Positions 1 through 7,787 of a DNA stretch of 23,189 bases are shown here, in pieces. A program made the translations under genes and the position numbers. Source of the DNA: UBA7672 sp036733305 (GTDB lineage: Bacteria; Pseudomonadota; Alphaproteobacteria; Caulobacterales; Hyphomonadaceae); contig DAINAT010000051.1 in assembly GCA_036733305.1 (NCBI GenBank), forward strand, positions 1 through 23,189, written 5' to 3'. How positions within the stretch are numbered: the first letter of the stretch is position 1; every line of letters starts with the position of its first letter. The notes below the pieces were generated by a model. The model ran no database searches, was not told the DNA's origin, and was given only the letters and a program-made list of their open reading frames with translations.

Positions 1-172
1 CGGCGAAGCCTGCGATAATCTCACCTTTATCGCCGATGCGCCGGACCTTGCGGGCATTGCCCTTCATGACCGTCTGCCCCATCGACACCTGACCATCGCC
101 CATGACGACGAGCTTGCGCCCCTTCTTCACGGCGAGAATGGTGGTGGAGTGCCAAGTGGGTTCGGACGACAT
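1..172 (-). CDS. hslV: ATP-dependent protease subunit HslV (N-terminal part, runs off left edge)
   Basis: HslV is the threonine peptidase of the cytoplasmic HslUV (ClpQY) protease, which degrades misfolded and regulatory proteins with the ATPase HslU. About 57 residues are visible, starting MSSEPTWHSTTILAVKKGRK and continuing with VVMGDGQVSMGQTVMKGNAR and a KVRRI segment, which closely match the start of the family. By alignment with HslV, the catalytic N-terminal threonine would be Thr10, exposed after removal of a nine-residue propeptide. The start is supported by an AGGAAG ribosome binding site 8 nt upstream on the minus strand. The gene is truncated only by the window edge. hslV next to the his genes is a familiar alphaproteobacterial arrangement, but here a lipoprotein gene and a GGDEF-EAL gene lie between it and hisB. 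Confidence 0.93.
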   Translation of the reverse strand, partial: MSSEPTWHSTTILAVKKGRKLVVMGDGQVSMGQTVMKGNARKVRRIGDKGEIIAGFA

Positions 173-233
173 GCGGGTAACTTCCTGACCGTTGAGCAGT
201 CTATGTCGTGCGGTCCGCGCCAACAAGCAAATT

Positions 234-248
234 TATCGACTTTCGATA
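234..248. repeat. Operator-like inverted repeat between hslV and the lipoprotein gene
   Basis: TATCGA (234-239), a 3-nt spacer and TCGATA (243-248) form a perfect 6-bp inverted repeat in the 154-bp gap between divergent hslV and the lipoprotein gene. It sits about 60 bp upstream of the hslV start. Its symmetry and place suggest a possible regulator site, but no family was recognised and a 6-bp match can occur by chance. Confidence 0.25.
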
Positions 249-326
249 TGCATCTTGCCTGAAATGTGGTGGTCGCATCGGGGGAGCGGGCTAAATAGTC
301 GTTAGAAGTCAGGAGACTGGTTAGCG

Positions 327-1097
327 ATGCGGTTGGGCGTACAGGCGGTCTGGGTGGCCGGGGTGACAGGTCTGGCGCTGTTTCTTCCGGCTTGCGGGGA
401 GAAAACCGAGACGGCTGGCGCCCCTGCTGCGGGCGAAACGCCAGCGGTGGCGGCGGCTTCGGCGCCGGATGCGATCGCGGCGATGAAGGCGGTTTTCCCG
501 GAGGCGAATGCGAAGGGCGAAGTGCCGATTGCAGCGGCGGGCGACAACCTAGCGCGCATCGAGCGACCGGTGACGGTGATCGCGGGGACAAGCGGCAAGA
601 GCTATCTGGTGACGGCGAAGGAGCAGACCGACGTGTGTCACGCCTGTTCAGCGTCGATCTCGGTCTACTACCTGACAGGGTCGGGTGGATCGCTGTCGGT
701 CGCATCCGGGCATCCTGATCTCTATGAGTCAGGTGGATGGGGACAGGCGGGCGATATCGCGGCGCTTGCCCTGCCCCGCAATGGCGGCATCGGGATGACG
801 GATGAGTCCGGCTTCACGGCGCAGGGCTGCACGGTGGTGAATGTGTCGGCCTACCGGTTCGATGATGCGGGGCCGAAGAAGATCCTGGATCGCGCGCCGC
901 TGGCTTATTCGATGGATGCGGCCGACATCGGGGGCAAGATCATCAAGCCGTTCACGGCGGATGCGGATTTCGCCGTGAACTATACGGGCAACGCTTCAAG
1001 CGTGCCGGTCGATACGACGGTGACGTGGCAGATGCAGAACGGCGTGCTGGTGCAGAACTCCGGCCGCATACCGGATGCGGTTGCGCAGGGGTGCTGA
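327..1097 (+). CDS. Putative lipoprotein of unknown function
   Basis: The product is 256 residues. A hydrophobic segment at residues 5-20 is followed by the lipobox LPAC with the lipidated cysteine at position 23, so it should be an exported, lipid-anchored periplasmic protein. An Ala/Pro/Gly-rich linker (about 25-48) precedes a folded region. Outside the lipobox there are four cysteines: a CHAC pair (104 and 107), Cys168, and Cys256 as the last residue. These could form disulphides in the periplasm, which is inference. No family was recognised. An AGGAG ribosome binding site at 311-315 lies 11 nt before the ATG. The gene is divergent from hslV and convergent with the GGDEF-EAL gene. A 75-bp dispersed repeat follows 4 nt after the stop. 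Confidence 0.75.
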   Translation: MRLGVQAVWVAGVTGLALFLPACGEKTETAGAPAAGETPAVAAASAPDAIAAMKAVFPEANAKGEVPIAAAGDNLARIERPVTVIAGTSGKSYLVTAKEQTDVCHACSASISVYYLTGSGGSLSVASGHPDLYESGGWGQAGDIAALALPRNGGIGMTDESGFTAQGCTVVNVSAYRFDDAGPKKILDRAPLAYSMDAADIGGKIIKPFTADADFAVNYTGNASSVPVDTTVTWQMQNGVLVQNSGRIPDAVAQGC

Positions 1098-1101
1098 ACG
1101 C

Positions 1102-1176
1102 AGGGTGCATCCTGATGCACCATACCGACGTCAGACGCTGGCGGTGCATTTCCGCTGCGCTTCAATGCACCCTACG
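1102..1176. repeat. Dispersed intergenic repeat, copy A
   Basis: This 75-bp element has 9-bp terminal inverted repeats (AGGGTGCAT and ATGCACCCT). It is about 85-90% identical, without gaps, to 22606-22680. It fills the gap between the convergent lipoprotein and GGDEF-EAL genes, and its right end supplies the TAG stop codon of the latter (1172-1174). Length and shape suit a REP/MITE-like non-coding element. Confidence 0.75.
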
Positions 1177-3304
1177 CCGCGAAGCGATCCGCGGGTCTGG
1201 GACGATAACTACGAACGAAGGCGTCGAATTCGTCGGCGGGGAGCGGGGGCGAGTAGTAGTAGCCCTGCCCGATCGTGCAGGCGCGGCGGAGCAGGAAGTC
1301 GGCCTGTTCTTTTGTCTCGACGCCTTCGGCGACGGTTTCCTGACCGAGCGCTTCGGCCATCGCCAGAATCATCTCGACGATCGCAGGCGCGTGCGGGTCA
1401 GTTGAAAGCGCGCGAACGAATTGCTGGTCGATCTTGAAGACGTCGAACGGCAGACGCGTGATGGCGCTGAAGTTTGAATGGCCCGTGCCGAAATCGTCGA
1501 TGGCGAGGCGTACGCCGCGATTGCGGAGCGGCCACATGATGCGCGCGACGCGATCGGCGTCAGCGACAGCGGCGCTTTCGGTGATCTCGAGTTCGAGCAG
1601 TTCGGGCGGCAGGCCGGAATCATCCAGCGCCTGATAGACGGAATTGACGAAGTCAGGATCGTCGAACTGGTGCGGCGAGATGTTGACCGCGATGGACGAG
1701 ATGATGCCCTTGCGGTTCCAGCCGGCAGCGGCGAAGCAGGCGTCGCGCATGACGCTTTTGCCAAGCGTGTGAATGACGCCGAGTTCTTCTGCGATCGGGA
1801 TGAACTGACCCGGCGAGACGATCGCACCATCCGGGCGGCGCCAGCGTGCGAGGGCTTCTGCACCAACGAGTTCGCCGGTTTCTAGCTTCACCTTCGGCTG
1901 GAACACGGCGACGAACTCGCCACGCTCAAGGCCTTCGCGGATTTCCTCTTCGAGGCGTAATTTGGCATGCGCGCGGGAGAGCAGCGATTGGCTGAAGAAG
2001 GCGCGGCGTGGGCCTGCGCCACTCTTGGCTTCCTTGAGTGCGACTTCGGCGAGCTTCAGCAGGTCAAAGCTTGTTTGCGCATCGTCGGGTGCGCGTGAGA
2101 CGCCGAAAGACGCCGTGACGCGGACATGATGATCGTCGATCGACATGGTCTCGGCAACGGCTTTCTCCGCTGCGATCAGAAAGTCTGCGACGGTTTGCTG
2201 ATCGGCATCGAGAATGAGGATGCCGAACTGGTCTGCGCCGATGCGGCCAACGAAGAAGGACGCGATCGAAGACTGCGAAGCGGTTGCGCGCAGACGTTCG
2301 GCGACGCCGGCAAGCGCCATATCGGCCGCGCGTGGACCATAGGTGACGTTGACTTGCCGGAAGCGGTCGAGATCGCAGATCACGAGCGAGAGCGCCTGCC
2401 CGCCCGCGACGCTGGCATCGAGCTTCGAGACGAAGCGCAGGCGGTTCGGCAGGCGCGTGACTGGATCGGTGTAGGCCATCGTCAGAGCGCGGCGCATGGC
2501 GGCTTCGGAACGTTCGTGTACTTCGTCGATGGCGGTGAGCAGAGGCTTGAGCAGACGGTCTTCCGATTGATCCGCCAGCTTGGACTTGTCCTTGGGATCG
2601 CGGCTGCGGATGGCGCGTTCCAGGTCTGTGACCGGCTTCAGCGCGCGGCGGGCGATGGGCAGCAGGAAAGGCGCGAGTACGGTTAGCGCCAGTACAAGCA
2701 CGATGGCATTGAGAGCGACGATGGCGAGCCAGATGTTGATCGCGGGGCGCGGGGCGAACGAGAACACGGCGTAACCCACCACCCGATCGCTGCCGATCGG
2801 GCGGGCGGCATAGACCCGATTGCCCATGTTGAGGATGCCATTGTGCTCAGCCGCCAGAACCTTGAGATCGGCGAGAGCCGGCAAAGGGTCGGCGGCGCCA
2901 TCGCTGGCGACGCGTTTCCAGTTCGCGTCGAGCACTACTGATTGGCCGCCGGGCAACCCGTTGGATAAAGCGTCGACCAGCTCGCCGATCTCGTCCCAGT
3001 GACCTGCTTTCGCATGGAGGGTGGCGACGTCGGTCAGAAGATTGACGCCGCTGCTGACGGCGATGGCCTGCTGCAGGCGGATTTCGTTTTGCGCCATGAT
3101 CGGCGTTGCGATCCATTGGGCCAGGGTCGCGACAATAGCGGCGCCGAGGCCGATCGCCGCGACGCGGCAGGCAAGACCGAAACGGCGTCTGGCCGGACGC
3201 CTGGCGCCAGATTCACCTGCGGACCCCGCCGTAATCGCCCGCTCGCTGGTCTGCTTGGGCGATTTCACTTTGGCAGCTTTCACTTTGGCAGCTTTCGGGG
3301 GCAT
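1172..3304 (-). CDS. Membrane-bound GGDEF-EAL protein, probable c-di-GMP phosphodiesterase
   Basis: The product is 710 residues. A Lys/Ala-rich cytoplasmic start (residues 4-14, near-repeats of KAAKV) leads into a transmembrane helix at about 46-66, an extracytoplasmic region, and a second helix at about 190-215. A GGDEF domain (about 270-435) and an EAL domain (about 450-700) follow. The GGDEF signature is degenerate: GADQF at 356-360, so cyclase activity is probably lost and the domain may only bind GTP or regulate. The EAL domain keeps the expected metal and catalytic residues: E483 in EAL, N541 in VNIS, E573 in EITES, the Asp pair in IDDFG (603-604), K624, E660 in AEGVET and Q680. It is therefore probably an active phosphodiesterase that lowers c-di-GMP, with an effect on motility or attachment inferred from the family. 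It is divergent from hisB. Confidence 0.92.
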   Translation of the reverse strand: MPPKAAKVKAAKVKSPKQTSERAITAGSAGESGARRPARRRFGLACRVAAIGLGAAIVATLAQWIATPIMAQNEIRLQQAIAVSSGVNLLTDVATLHAKAGHWDEIGELVDALSNGLPGGQSVVLDANWKRVASDGAADPLPALADLKVLAAEHNGILNMGNRVYAARPIGSDRVVGYAVFSFAPRPAINIWLAIVALNAIVLVLALTVLAPFLLPIARRALKPVTDLERAIRSRDPKDKSKLADQSEDRLLKPLLTAIDEVHERSEAAMRRALTMAYTDPVTRLPNRLRFVSKLDASVAGGQALSLVICDLDRFRQVNVTYGPRAADMALAGVAERLRATASQSSIASFFVGRIGADQFGILILDADQQTVADFLIAAEKAVAETMSIDDHHVRVTASFGVSRAPDDAQTSFDLLKLAEVALKEAKSGAGPRRAFFSQSLLSRAHAKLRLEEEIREGLERGEFVAVFQPKVKLETGELVGAEALARWRRPDGAIVSPGQFIPIAEELGVIHTLGKSVMRDACFAAAGWNRKGIISSIAVNISPHQFDDPDFVNSVYQALDDSGLPPELLELEITESAAVADADRVARIMWPLRNRGVRLAIDDFGTGHSNFSAITRLPFDVFKIDQQFVRALSTDPHAPAIVEMILAMAEALGQETVAEGVETKEQADFLLRRACTIGQGYYYSPPLPADEFDAFVRSYRPRPADRFAA

Positions 3305-3446
3305 TTGCCTGCGGTCTGGACGGGAATCCGGTGGCGTTCGTGCGGGTCAGGGCCTAAATGCCCCCTCGCATTCAGGATTCCTCGACCGTTCGCGGGTAAA
3401 GCTAGGTTCGGGAAGCGAACGTACAGTTAATACCGGAGGCCCGCCC

Positions 3447-4046
3447 ATGGCGGACAAAGCACGCAAAGCCGAAGTGGTCCGCGAGACCAAGGAGACCTCG
3501 ATCAAGGTTTCCGTGGACGTGGATGGCTCTGGAAAATCAAAGATTTCCACCGGCGTGGGCTTCTTCGACCACATGCTGGAAAGCTTCGCCAAGCACTCCG
3601 CCATGGACATTAACGTGGAGGCCAAGGGCGACCTCCACATCGACCAGCACCACACCATGGAAGACGTGGGCATCGTGCTGGGCCAGGCCTTCAAGGAAGC
3701 CGTGGGCAGCTATTCGAGCGTGATCCGCTTCGGCCATGCTTACGTTCCGATGGATGAGACGCTGGTTCGCGCCTCCGTCGACCTGTGCAACCGGCCCTAC
3801 CTGATCTGGAAGGTGAGCTTCACGCGGGACAAGGTCGGCGTCGTCGATACCGAGCTGTTCAAGGAATTCTTCCACGCCTTCGCGATGAATGCGGGCGTGT
3901 GTCTCCACCTGGAACTGCTGTACGGCGAGAACTCGCACCACATCGCAGAGGCGAGCTTCAAATCGCTCGCGCGCGCACTGCGTGCGGCTGCCGTAGTGGA
4001 CGACCGCCTGAAGGGCCAGGTCGCAAGCACCAAGGGTTCGCTGTAG
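3447..4046 (+). CDS. hisB: Imidazoleglycerol-phosphate dehydratase
   Basis: HisB dehydrates imidazole-glycerol phosphate to imidazole-acetol phosphate, a late step of histidine synthesis. The 199-residue protein is the usual size of the monofunctional enzyme, with no phosphatase domain. Metal-binding signatures are present: FFDHML (39-44), DQHHTMED (66-73) and ENSHHIAEA (161-169). The frame is open for 426 nt upstream, but the ATG at 3447 is chosen because GGAGG (3435-3439) lies 7 nt before it and the protein begins at the normal family position. It opens a plus-strand his cluster with hisH 61 nt downstream and is divergent from the GGDEF-EAL gene. Confidence 0.96.
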   Translation: MADKARKAEVVRETKETSIKVSVDVDGSGKSKISTGVGFFDHMLESFAKHSAMDINVEAKGDLHIDQHHTMEDVGIVLGQAFKEAVGSYSSVIRFGHAYVPMDETLVRASVDLCNRPYLIWKVSFTRDKVGVVDTELFKEFFHAFAMNAGVCLHLELLYGENSHHIAEASFKSLARALRAAAVVDDRLKGQVASTKGSL

Positions 4047-4107
4047 GCCGCCCGGCGAGGAAACCAAGCCGGATGACAGGGCGGGCCCAGCGGGATAGAC
4101 CCCCGCT

Positions 4108-4761
4108 ATGACCCGTCTCGCCATCATCGATTACGGCTCGGGCAATGTCCGGTCGGTTCAGCGTGCGCTGGAAGCGGCGGCGAACCATTTTGAAATTCCC
4201 CTCACCGTCGCCCTGACCGACGATCCGGACCGTATCCGGCAGGCGGATCGCATCGTGTTGCCGGGCGTGGGCCACTTCGCCGATTGCGCGGCAGGGCTTG
4301 CAGCGCGGACGGGCGTTACCGAGGCGCTGAACGAGGCCGTGTTCCGCAGCCGGCGACCTTTCCTTGGCGTTTGCGTTGGCATGCAGCTGATGGCGGACGT
4401 TGGCCGCGAGGATGTGGAGACGCGCGGGCTAGGCTGGATTCCCGGCGCGGTCGAGCGCATCAAGCCGAAAGGTGCTGACGGCGCTGATCTGCCCGTGCCG
4501 CACATGGGCTGGAATGTGCTGACGGATCTCAAGCCGCATCCGGTACTGACGGGGCTCAAGGCGGACCCGCACGTTTATTTCGTCCACTCCTACGCCATCA
4601 GGGCCGAGCACAGCGCCCATGTGGCGGCGCGTTGCGATTACGGCGGAAAGTTCACGGCGGCTGTGGCGCGGGACAATCTGTTCGGCACGCAGTTTCACCC
4701 GGAGAAAAGCCAGCAGGCGGGGCAGACCATTCTCGCCAACTTCCTGCGCTGGAAGCCATGA
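4108..4761 (+). CDS. hisH: Imidazole glycerol phosphate synthase, glutaminase subunit HisH
   Basis: HisH releases ammonia from glutamine and channels it to HisF, which makes imidazole-glycerol phosphate and AICAR. The 217-residue protein is a class I glutamine amidotransferase. It has the oxyanion-strand segment LPGVGHF (51-57), the nucleophile Cys89 in GVCVGMQ, and the His197/Glu199 pair in FHPEKS. Length and start (MTRLAIIDYGSGN) fit the family. The ribosome binding site is weak. It is followed by hisA after a 114-nt gap, and its partner hisF lies 2.2 kb downstream. Confidence 0.96.
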   Translation: MTRLAIIDYGSGNVRSVQRALEAAANHFEIPLTVALTDDPDRIRQADRIVLPGVGHFADCAAGLAARTGVTEALNEAVFRSRRPFLGVCVGMQLMADVGREDVETRGLGWIPGAVERIKPKGADGADLPVPHMGWNVLTDLKPHPVLTGLKADPHVYFVHSYAIRAEHSAHVAARCDYGGKFTAAVARDNLFGTQFHPEKSQQAGQTILANFLRWKP

Positions 4762-4875
4762 CGGCGTCATGACGGGCGGCTGACGCGATCTTTGGATGCC
4801 GGGCGCGTTGACAAGACTTGCGTTCATGGGCCCATGGGGGCCTTCTCCAAAACGCCCCTGTACGGCGAAAGAACA

Positions 4876-5598
4876 ATGAAGCTCTATCCAGCCATCGACC
4901 TCAAGGACGGCGTGTGTGTCCGTCTGCTGCGCGGCGAGATGACGACCGCGACCTCGTTCAATGATGATCCGGCCGACCAGGCTCTGCGTTTCTCCGCAAT
5001 GGGATTCGAGGCGCTGCATGTCGTCGATCTCAATGGGGCCTTTGAAGGCCATTCGGTGAACCACAACGCGGTGTCGTCGATCATCGACGTGATGCGCGCG
5101 CCGGTGCAGCTCGGTGGCGGTATTCGCGATATGGAAGGTGTCGAGCGCTGGCTGGATGCAGGCATCAGCCGCGTGATCCTCGGCACGGCGGCCGTGCGCA
5201 ATCCGGAGTTCGTGAAGGAAGCCGCGAAGGCGTTTCCGAACCATGTCGCCGTCGGCATCGATGCGCGTGACGGCAAGGTCGCGGTACAAGGCTGGGCCGA
5301 GACCACGGACATGGAGGCGGTCGAACTGGCGAAAGCATTCGAAGGTTGTGGCGTTGCGGCGATCATCGTCACCGACATTGCACGCGATGGCCTGAAGACC
5401 GGCGTGAACATCGATCTGACCGGCGCACTGGCGGATGCGGTGTCGATCCCGATCATCGCGTCGGGCGGGCTGAAGAGCGTTGGCGATATCACGGCGCTTC
5501 GACAGCGTGCGGGCACGCCGATCGCGGGCGCGATCCTTGGGCGTGCGCTCTACGATGGCGACATCGATCCGACTGACGCGCTACTGGCCGCGCGCTAG
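4876..5598 (+). CDS. hisA: ProFAR isomerase HisA
   Basis: HisA isomerises ProFAR to PRFAR, the substrate of HisHF, by an Amadori rearrangement. The 240-residue product is a full TIM barrel with the catalytic aspartates Asp8 (AIDL) and Asp129 (GIDARDG), and phosphate-binding loops GGGIR (80-84) and ASGG (195-198). The frame is open 84 nt upstream, but MKLYPAIDL is the normal start and the preceding codons do not resemble the family, so 4876 is chosen. A TTGACA hexamer at 4808-4813 in the hisH-hisA gap might belong to an internal promoter, but no convincing -10 was seen. Confidence 0.96.
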   Translation: MKLYPAIDLKDGVCVRLLRGEMTTATSFNDDPADQALRFSAMGFEALHVVDLNGAFEGHSVNHNAVSSIIDVMRAPVQLGGGIRDMEGVERWLDAGISRVILGTAAVRNPEFVKEAAKAFPNHVAVGIDARDGKVAVQGWAETTDMEAVELAKAFEGCGVAAIIVTDIARDGLKTGVNIDLTGALADAVSIPIIASGGLKSVGDITALRQRAGTPIAGAILGRALYDGDIDPTDALLAAR

Positions 5599-5764
5599 GC
5601 CTTATCCAGACACCTCAATTGTTTGCGGGCGTGCGACGTGCTATGCGCGTTGCGTGTTCAATTGCTGCGGACCATCCGCAGCCTGAAGCCGGAAAGGGAG
5701 ACGCAGAAGATGCAACACGCTCATCGCACGACAGCTCGTCTTTCATTCAAAGCTTCAGGATCAC
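5599..5764. other. Gap downstream of hisA with no recognised feature
   Basis: Together with 5957-6012 this flanks the small ORF at 5765-5956 between hisA and the EEP-family gene. A 29-codon ORF (5710-5799) with a GGGAG-like upstream sequence overlaps that small ORF in another frame and is not convincing. No promoter, RNA gene or terminator was recognised. Confidence 0.5.
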
Positions 5765-5956
5765 ATGAACATAGCAAGATGGCTGGCGCGCGCCGCTAGC
5801 CTCGCTGGCCGATTGCGTCGCGGCCGATTGCGACGCAAGGCGGATCAATCACCGGCTACCGACAACGCTCAACTTGATCGCAAGCGTGCGAAGCGCTCGC
5901 TTGCAACGCGACTGTCCCCTCACCTGCGCCGGGATATTGGTGCGGACGATGGGTAA
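5765..5956 (+). CDS. Small Arg-rich protein, DUF1127-like C-terminus
   Basis: The 63-residue, strongly basic product ends in LSPHLRRDIGADDG. This resembles the C-terminal L-x-x-HLLRDIG signature of small DUF1127 (YjiS-like) proteins, which are common in Alphaproteobacteria. Characterised members bind RNA or influence phosphate and RNA metabolism. The ATG has AGGA (5757-5760) 4 nt upstream. It lies in a 414-nt gap between hisA and the EEP-family gene, both on the same strand. The N-terminal half (Arg/Ala-rich) is longer and less typical than usual. Two short inverted repeats (GCGTCGC at 5815/5830; GCAAGCG at 5880/5898) lie within the ORF. Chance resemblance remains possible. Confidence 0.45.
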   Translation: MNIARWLARAASLAGRLRRGRLRRKADQSPATDNAQLDRKRAKRSLATRLSPHLRRDIGADDG

Positions 5957-6012
5957 CCTCATCGGGGCATTCGCTGGCGCGTAGCACTTCCTCCTGACAT
6001 CGTCCGCCCATC

Positions 6013-6987
6013 ATGAGGTGGGCGGCGGTGGCAGTTTGGCTGTTTACCGGGGCTGTTGCGGGCGCAACGGCTCTCGGACAGCTGGACCGCCTCGACGTGG
6101 AAGGCAGGCTGGGCTGGGCCTTTGACCTGTTCGCGCACTGGCCGCGGCAGCTTTTTCTTGCAGCCCTTGTCGCCGCGATGGCGGCGGGAGCGATGCGGAT
6201 GATGCGGCCAGCAGCGATGGCGGCCCTGGTCGCCGCGTTCAACGCTGCCGTCGTGCTTAACACCAACGGTTTCGCCTTGCCGGAGCAGGCGCCGCAAGCA
6301 TCAAGGCAGCTGCGCGTTGTCAGCGCGAACGTACATCGCTCTCCCGACGCGCTTCTGGCGGTGGCAAAGCTGGCGCAGGAATACCGGGCAGATGTCGTCT
6401 CCATTTACGAGGCGCCGGACGCTCTGAAAGAAGCGGATCTTGGACAGCTGTTCACTGGCATGTCGCTGACCGTGATGCCGTCGCAGACGGACGGTGGCTA
6501 CGAAATATCGAAGCGCTCACTGATCGCCGCGCGTGCGGGAGCGCGTGACCAGGTTCACGTCACCTATTTCGAACATAGCAATGGCGTGATCATGCGGCTG
6601 CCGTTCGAAGGGGTGCAGATCGTGACCACGCACCCGCCCTCGCCCGGACGGCCGCAATACGCCTACGACCGGAACCGGCAATTGCCGCGCACGGCTGATA
6701 ACCTCAACAGGGATCAGCCGTTCATCATCATGGGCGACATGAACACGACGCCCTGGGGGAATATCTACTCAAGCGTTCCCGGCACGCGGGCGGGCGATCC
6801 CCGGTTCGATGGAACGTTTCCGGCGATCGCCGGGCCGCTGGGCCTGCCCATCGACCATATAAGTTCGGCGGCGGGCTGGTGCTCACGGATTACCGCGTGG
6901 GACCAAATACCGGGTCGGACCATCTGCCCCTGTTCGCCACCTTTGCCGCGCCGGACAATTGACCTGCGCCCGCCCCCGCGCGAGTAG
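6013..6987 (+). CDS. Membrane-anchored endonuclease/exonuclease/phosphatase (EEP) family protein, frameshifted near its 3' end
   Basis: The product has about three N-terminal hydrophobic segments (about 3-22, 46-62 and 65-85) followed by an EEP metallo-phosphoesterase domain from about 100. Domain landmarks are SANVHRS (Asn), VVSIYEAPD (metal-binding Glu), TTHPP, and GDMNTTPWG. After PIDHI, at 6859-6861, the open frame becomes unlike the family. If one base is added there, the sequence reads KFGGGLVLTDYRVG, then GSDHLPLFATFAAPDN and a TGA at 6960-6962. This restores the essential SDH motif. As written, the protein loses that His and gains an unrelated Pro/Arg-rich tail ending at 6987. A real disabling mutation and a sequencing or assembly error are both possible. 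It sits between hisA and hisF with only 5 nt to hisF. The substrate is unknown. Confidence 0.8.
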   Translation: MRWAAVAVWLFTGAVAGATALGQLDRLDVEGRLGWAFDLFAHWPRQLFLAALVAAMAAGAMRMMRPAAMAALVAAFNAAVVLNTNGFALPEQAPQASRQLRVVSANVHRSPDALLAVAKLAQEYRADVVSIYEAPDALKEADLGQLFTGMSLTVMPSQTDGGYEISKRSLIAARAGARDQVHVTYFEHSNGVIMRLPFEGVQIVTTHPPSPGRPQYAYDRNRQLPRTADNLNRDQPFIIMGDMNTTPWGNIYSSVPGTRAGDPRFDGTFPAIAGPLGLPIDHISSAAGWCSRITAWDQIPGRTICPCSPPLPRRTIDLRPPPRE

Positions 6988-6992
6988 AAGCC

Positions 6993-7775
6993 ATGCTCAA
7001 GGTTAGGGTTATACCGTGTCTGGACGTGAAGGATGGGCGCACCGTGAAGGGCGTCAACTTCGTCGACCTGCGCGATGCGGGCGACCCGGTGGCGCTGGCC
7101 CGCGCCTATGACGCGCAGGGCGCCGACGAACTGACCTTCCTGGACATTACAGCAAGCCACGAGAAGCGCGGTACGATGATCGACGTGGTGGAGCGCACGG
7201 CCGATGCCTGCTTCATGCCGCTGACGGTTGGCGGCGGCGTGCGGACGCCGGACGACATGGTGGCGATGCTGAAGGCGGGCGCCGACAAGGTAGCGATCAA
7301 TACCGCCGCCGTTCTCGATCCGAACATCATCAAGGCATGTGCGCGCAAGGTTGGCGCGCAGGCTGTGGTGATGGCGCTGGATGTGAAGCGCGTGGGCGAC
7401 GTCAATTCTGCGCCTGGCTGGGAAGTGTTCACGCATGGCGGGCGCAACCCGACCGGACTTGATGCGATCCAGTTTGCCAAGCGCGTGGCAGAACTTGGCG
7501 CGGGTGAAATCCTGCTGACGTCTATGGATCGCGATGGCGCCAAGACGGGTTACGATATCGAACTTCTGCGGGCTGTGCGTGATGTGGTGCGCGTGCCGAT
7601 CGTGGCGTCTGGCGGGGCCGGCAATGTGCAGCATATGGCGGATGCGGTGATCAAGGGCGGCGCGGATGCTGTGCTGGCTGCGTCGATCTTCCACTTCGGC
7701 GAAGCGACCGTTGCCGACGCCAAGCGTGCGATCGCGGATGCTGGCGCGCCTGTACGCATGATCGAACCGGCCTGA
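6993..7775 (+). CDS. hisF: Imidazole glycerol phosphate synthase, cyclase subunit HisF
   Basis: HisF combines PRFAR with ammonia delivered from HisH to give imidazole-glycerol phosphate and AICAR. The 260-residue TIM barrel shows the catalytic aspartates Asp11 (PCLDVKDG) and Asp130 (ALDVKR). It also has GGGVR (80-84), TSMDRDG (176-182) and ASGGAGN (205-211). The length is typical. It begins 5 nt after the frameshifted EEP ORF, so the two are probably cotranscribed, and hisE follows closely. Confidence 0.97.
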   Translation: MLKVRVIPCLDVKDGRTVKGVNFVDLRDAGDPVALARAYDAQGADELTFLDITASHEKRGTMIDVVERTADACFMPLTVGGGVRTPDDMVAMLKAGADKVAINTAAVLDPNIIKACARKVGAQAVVMALDVKRVGDVNSAPGWEVFTHGGRNPTGLDAIQFAKRVAELGAGEILLTSMDRDGAKTGYDIELLRAVRDVVRVPIVASGGAGNVQHMADAVIKGGADAVLAASIFHFGEATVADAKRAIADAGAPVRMIEPA

Positions 7776-7787
7776 GGGAGAATGACG

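Noticed and set aside
290..297. GCTAAATA as a -10 element of the lipoprotein gene
   Set aside because: Good match to the -10 consensus, but no -35-like sequence at acceptable spacing.
3021..3446. N-terminal extension of hisB
   Set aside because: Overlaps the GGDEF-EAL gene start and is unlike HisB; the ATG at 3447 has a good ribosome binding site.
4808..4813. TTGACA before hisA as a promoter
   Set aside because: No matching -10 at a suitable distance; operon transcription from upstream is simpler.
5710..5799. 29-codon ORF after hisA
   Set aside because: No family resemblance and overlaps the DUF1127-like ORF, which is better supported.
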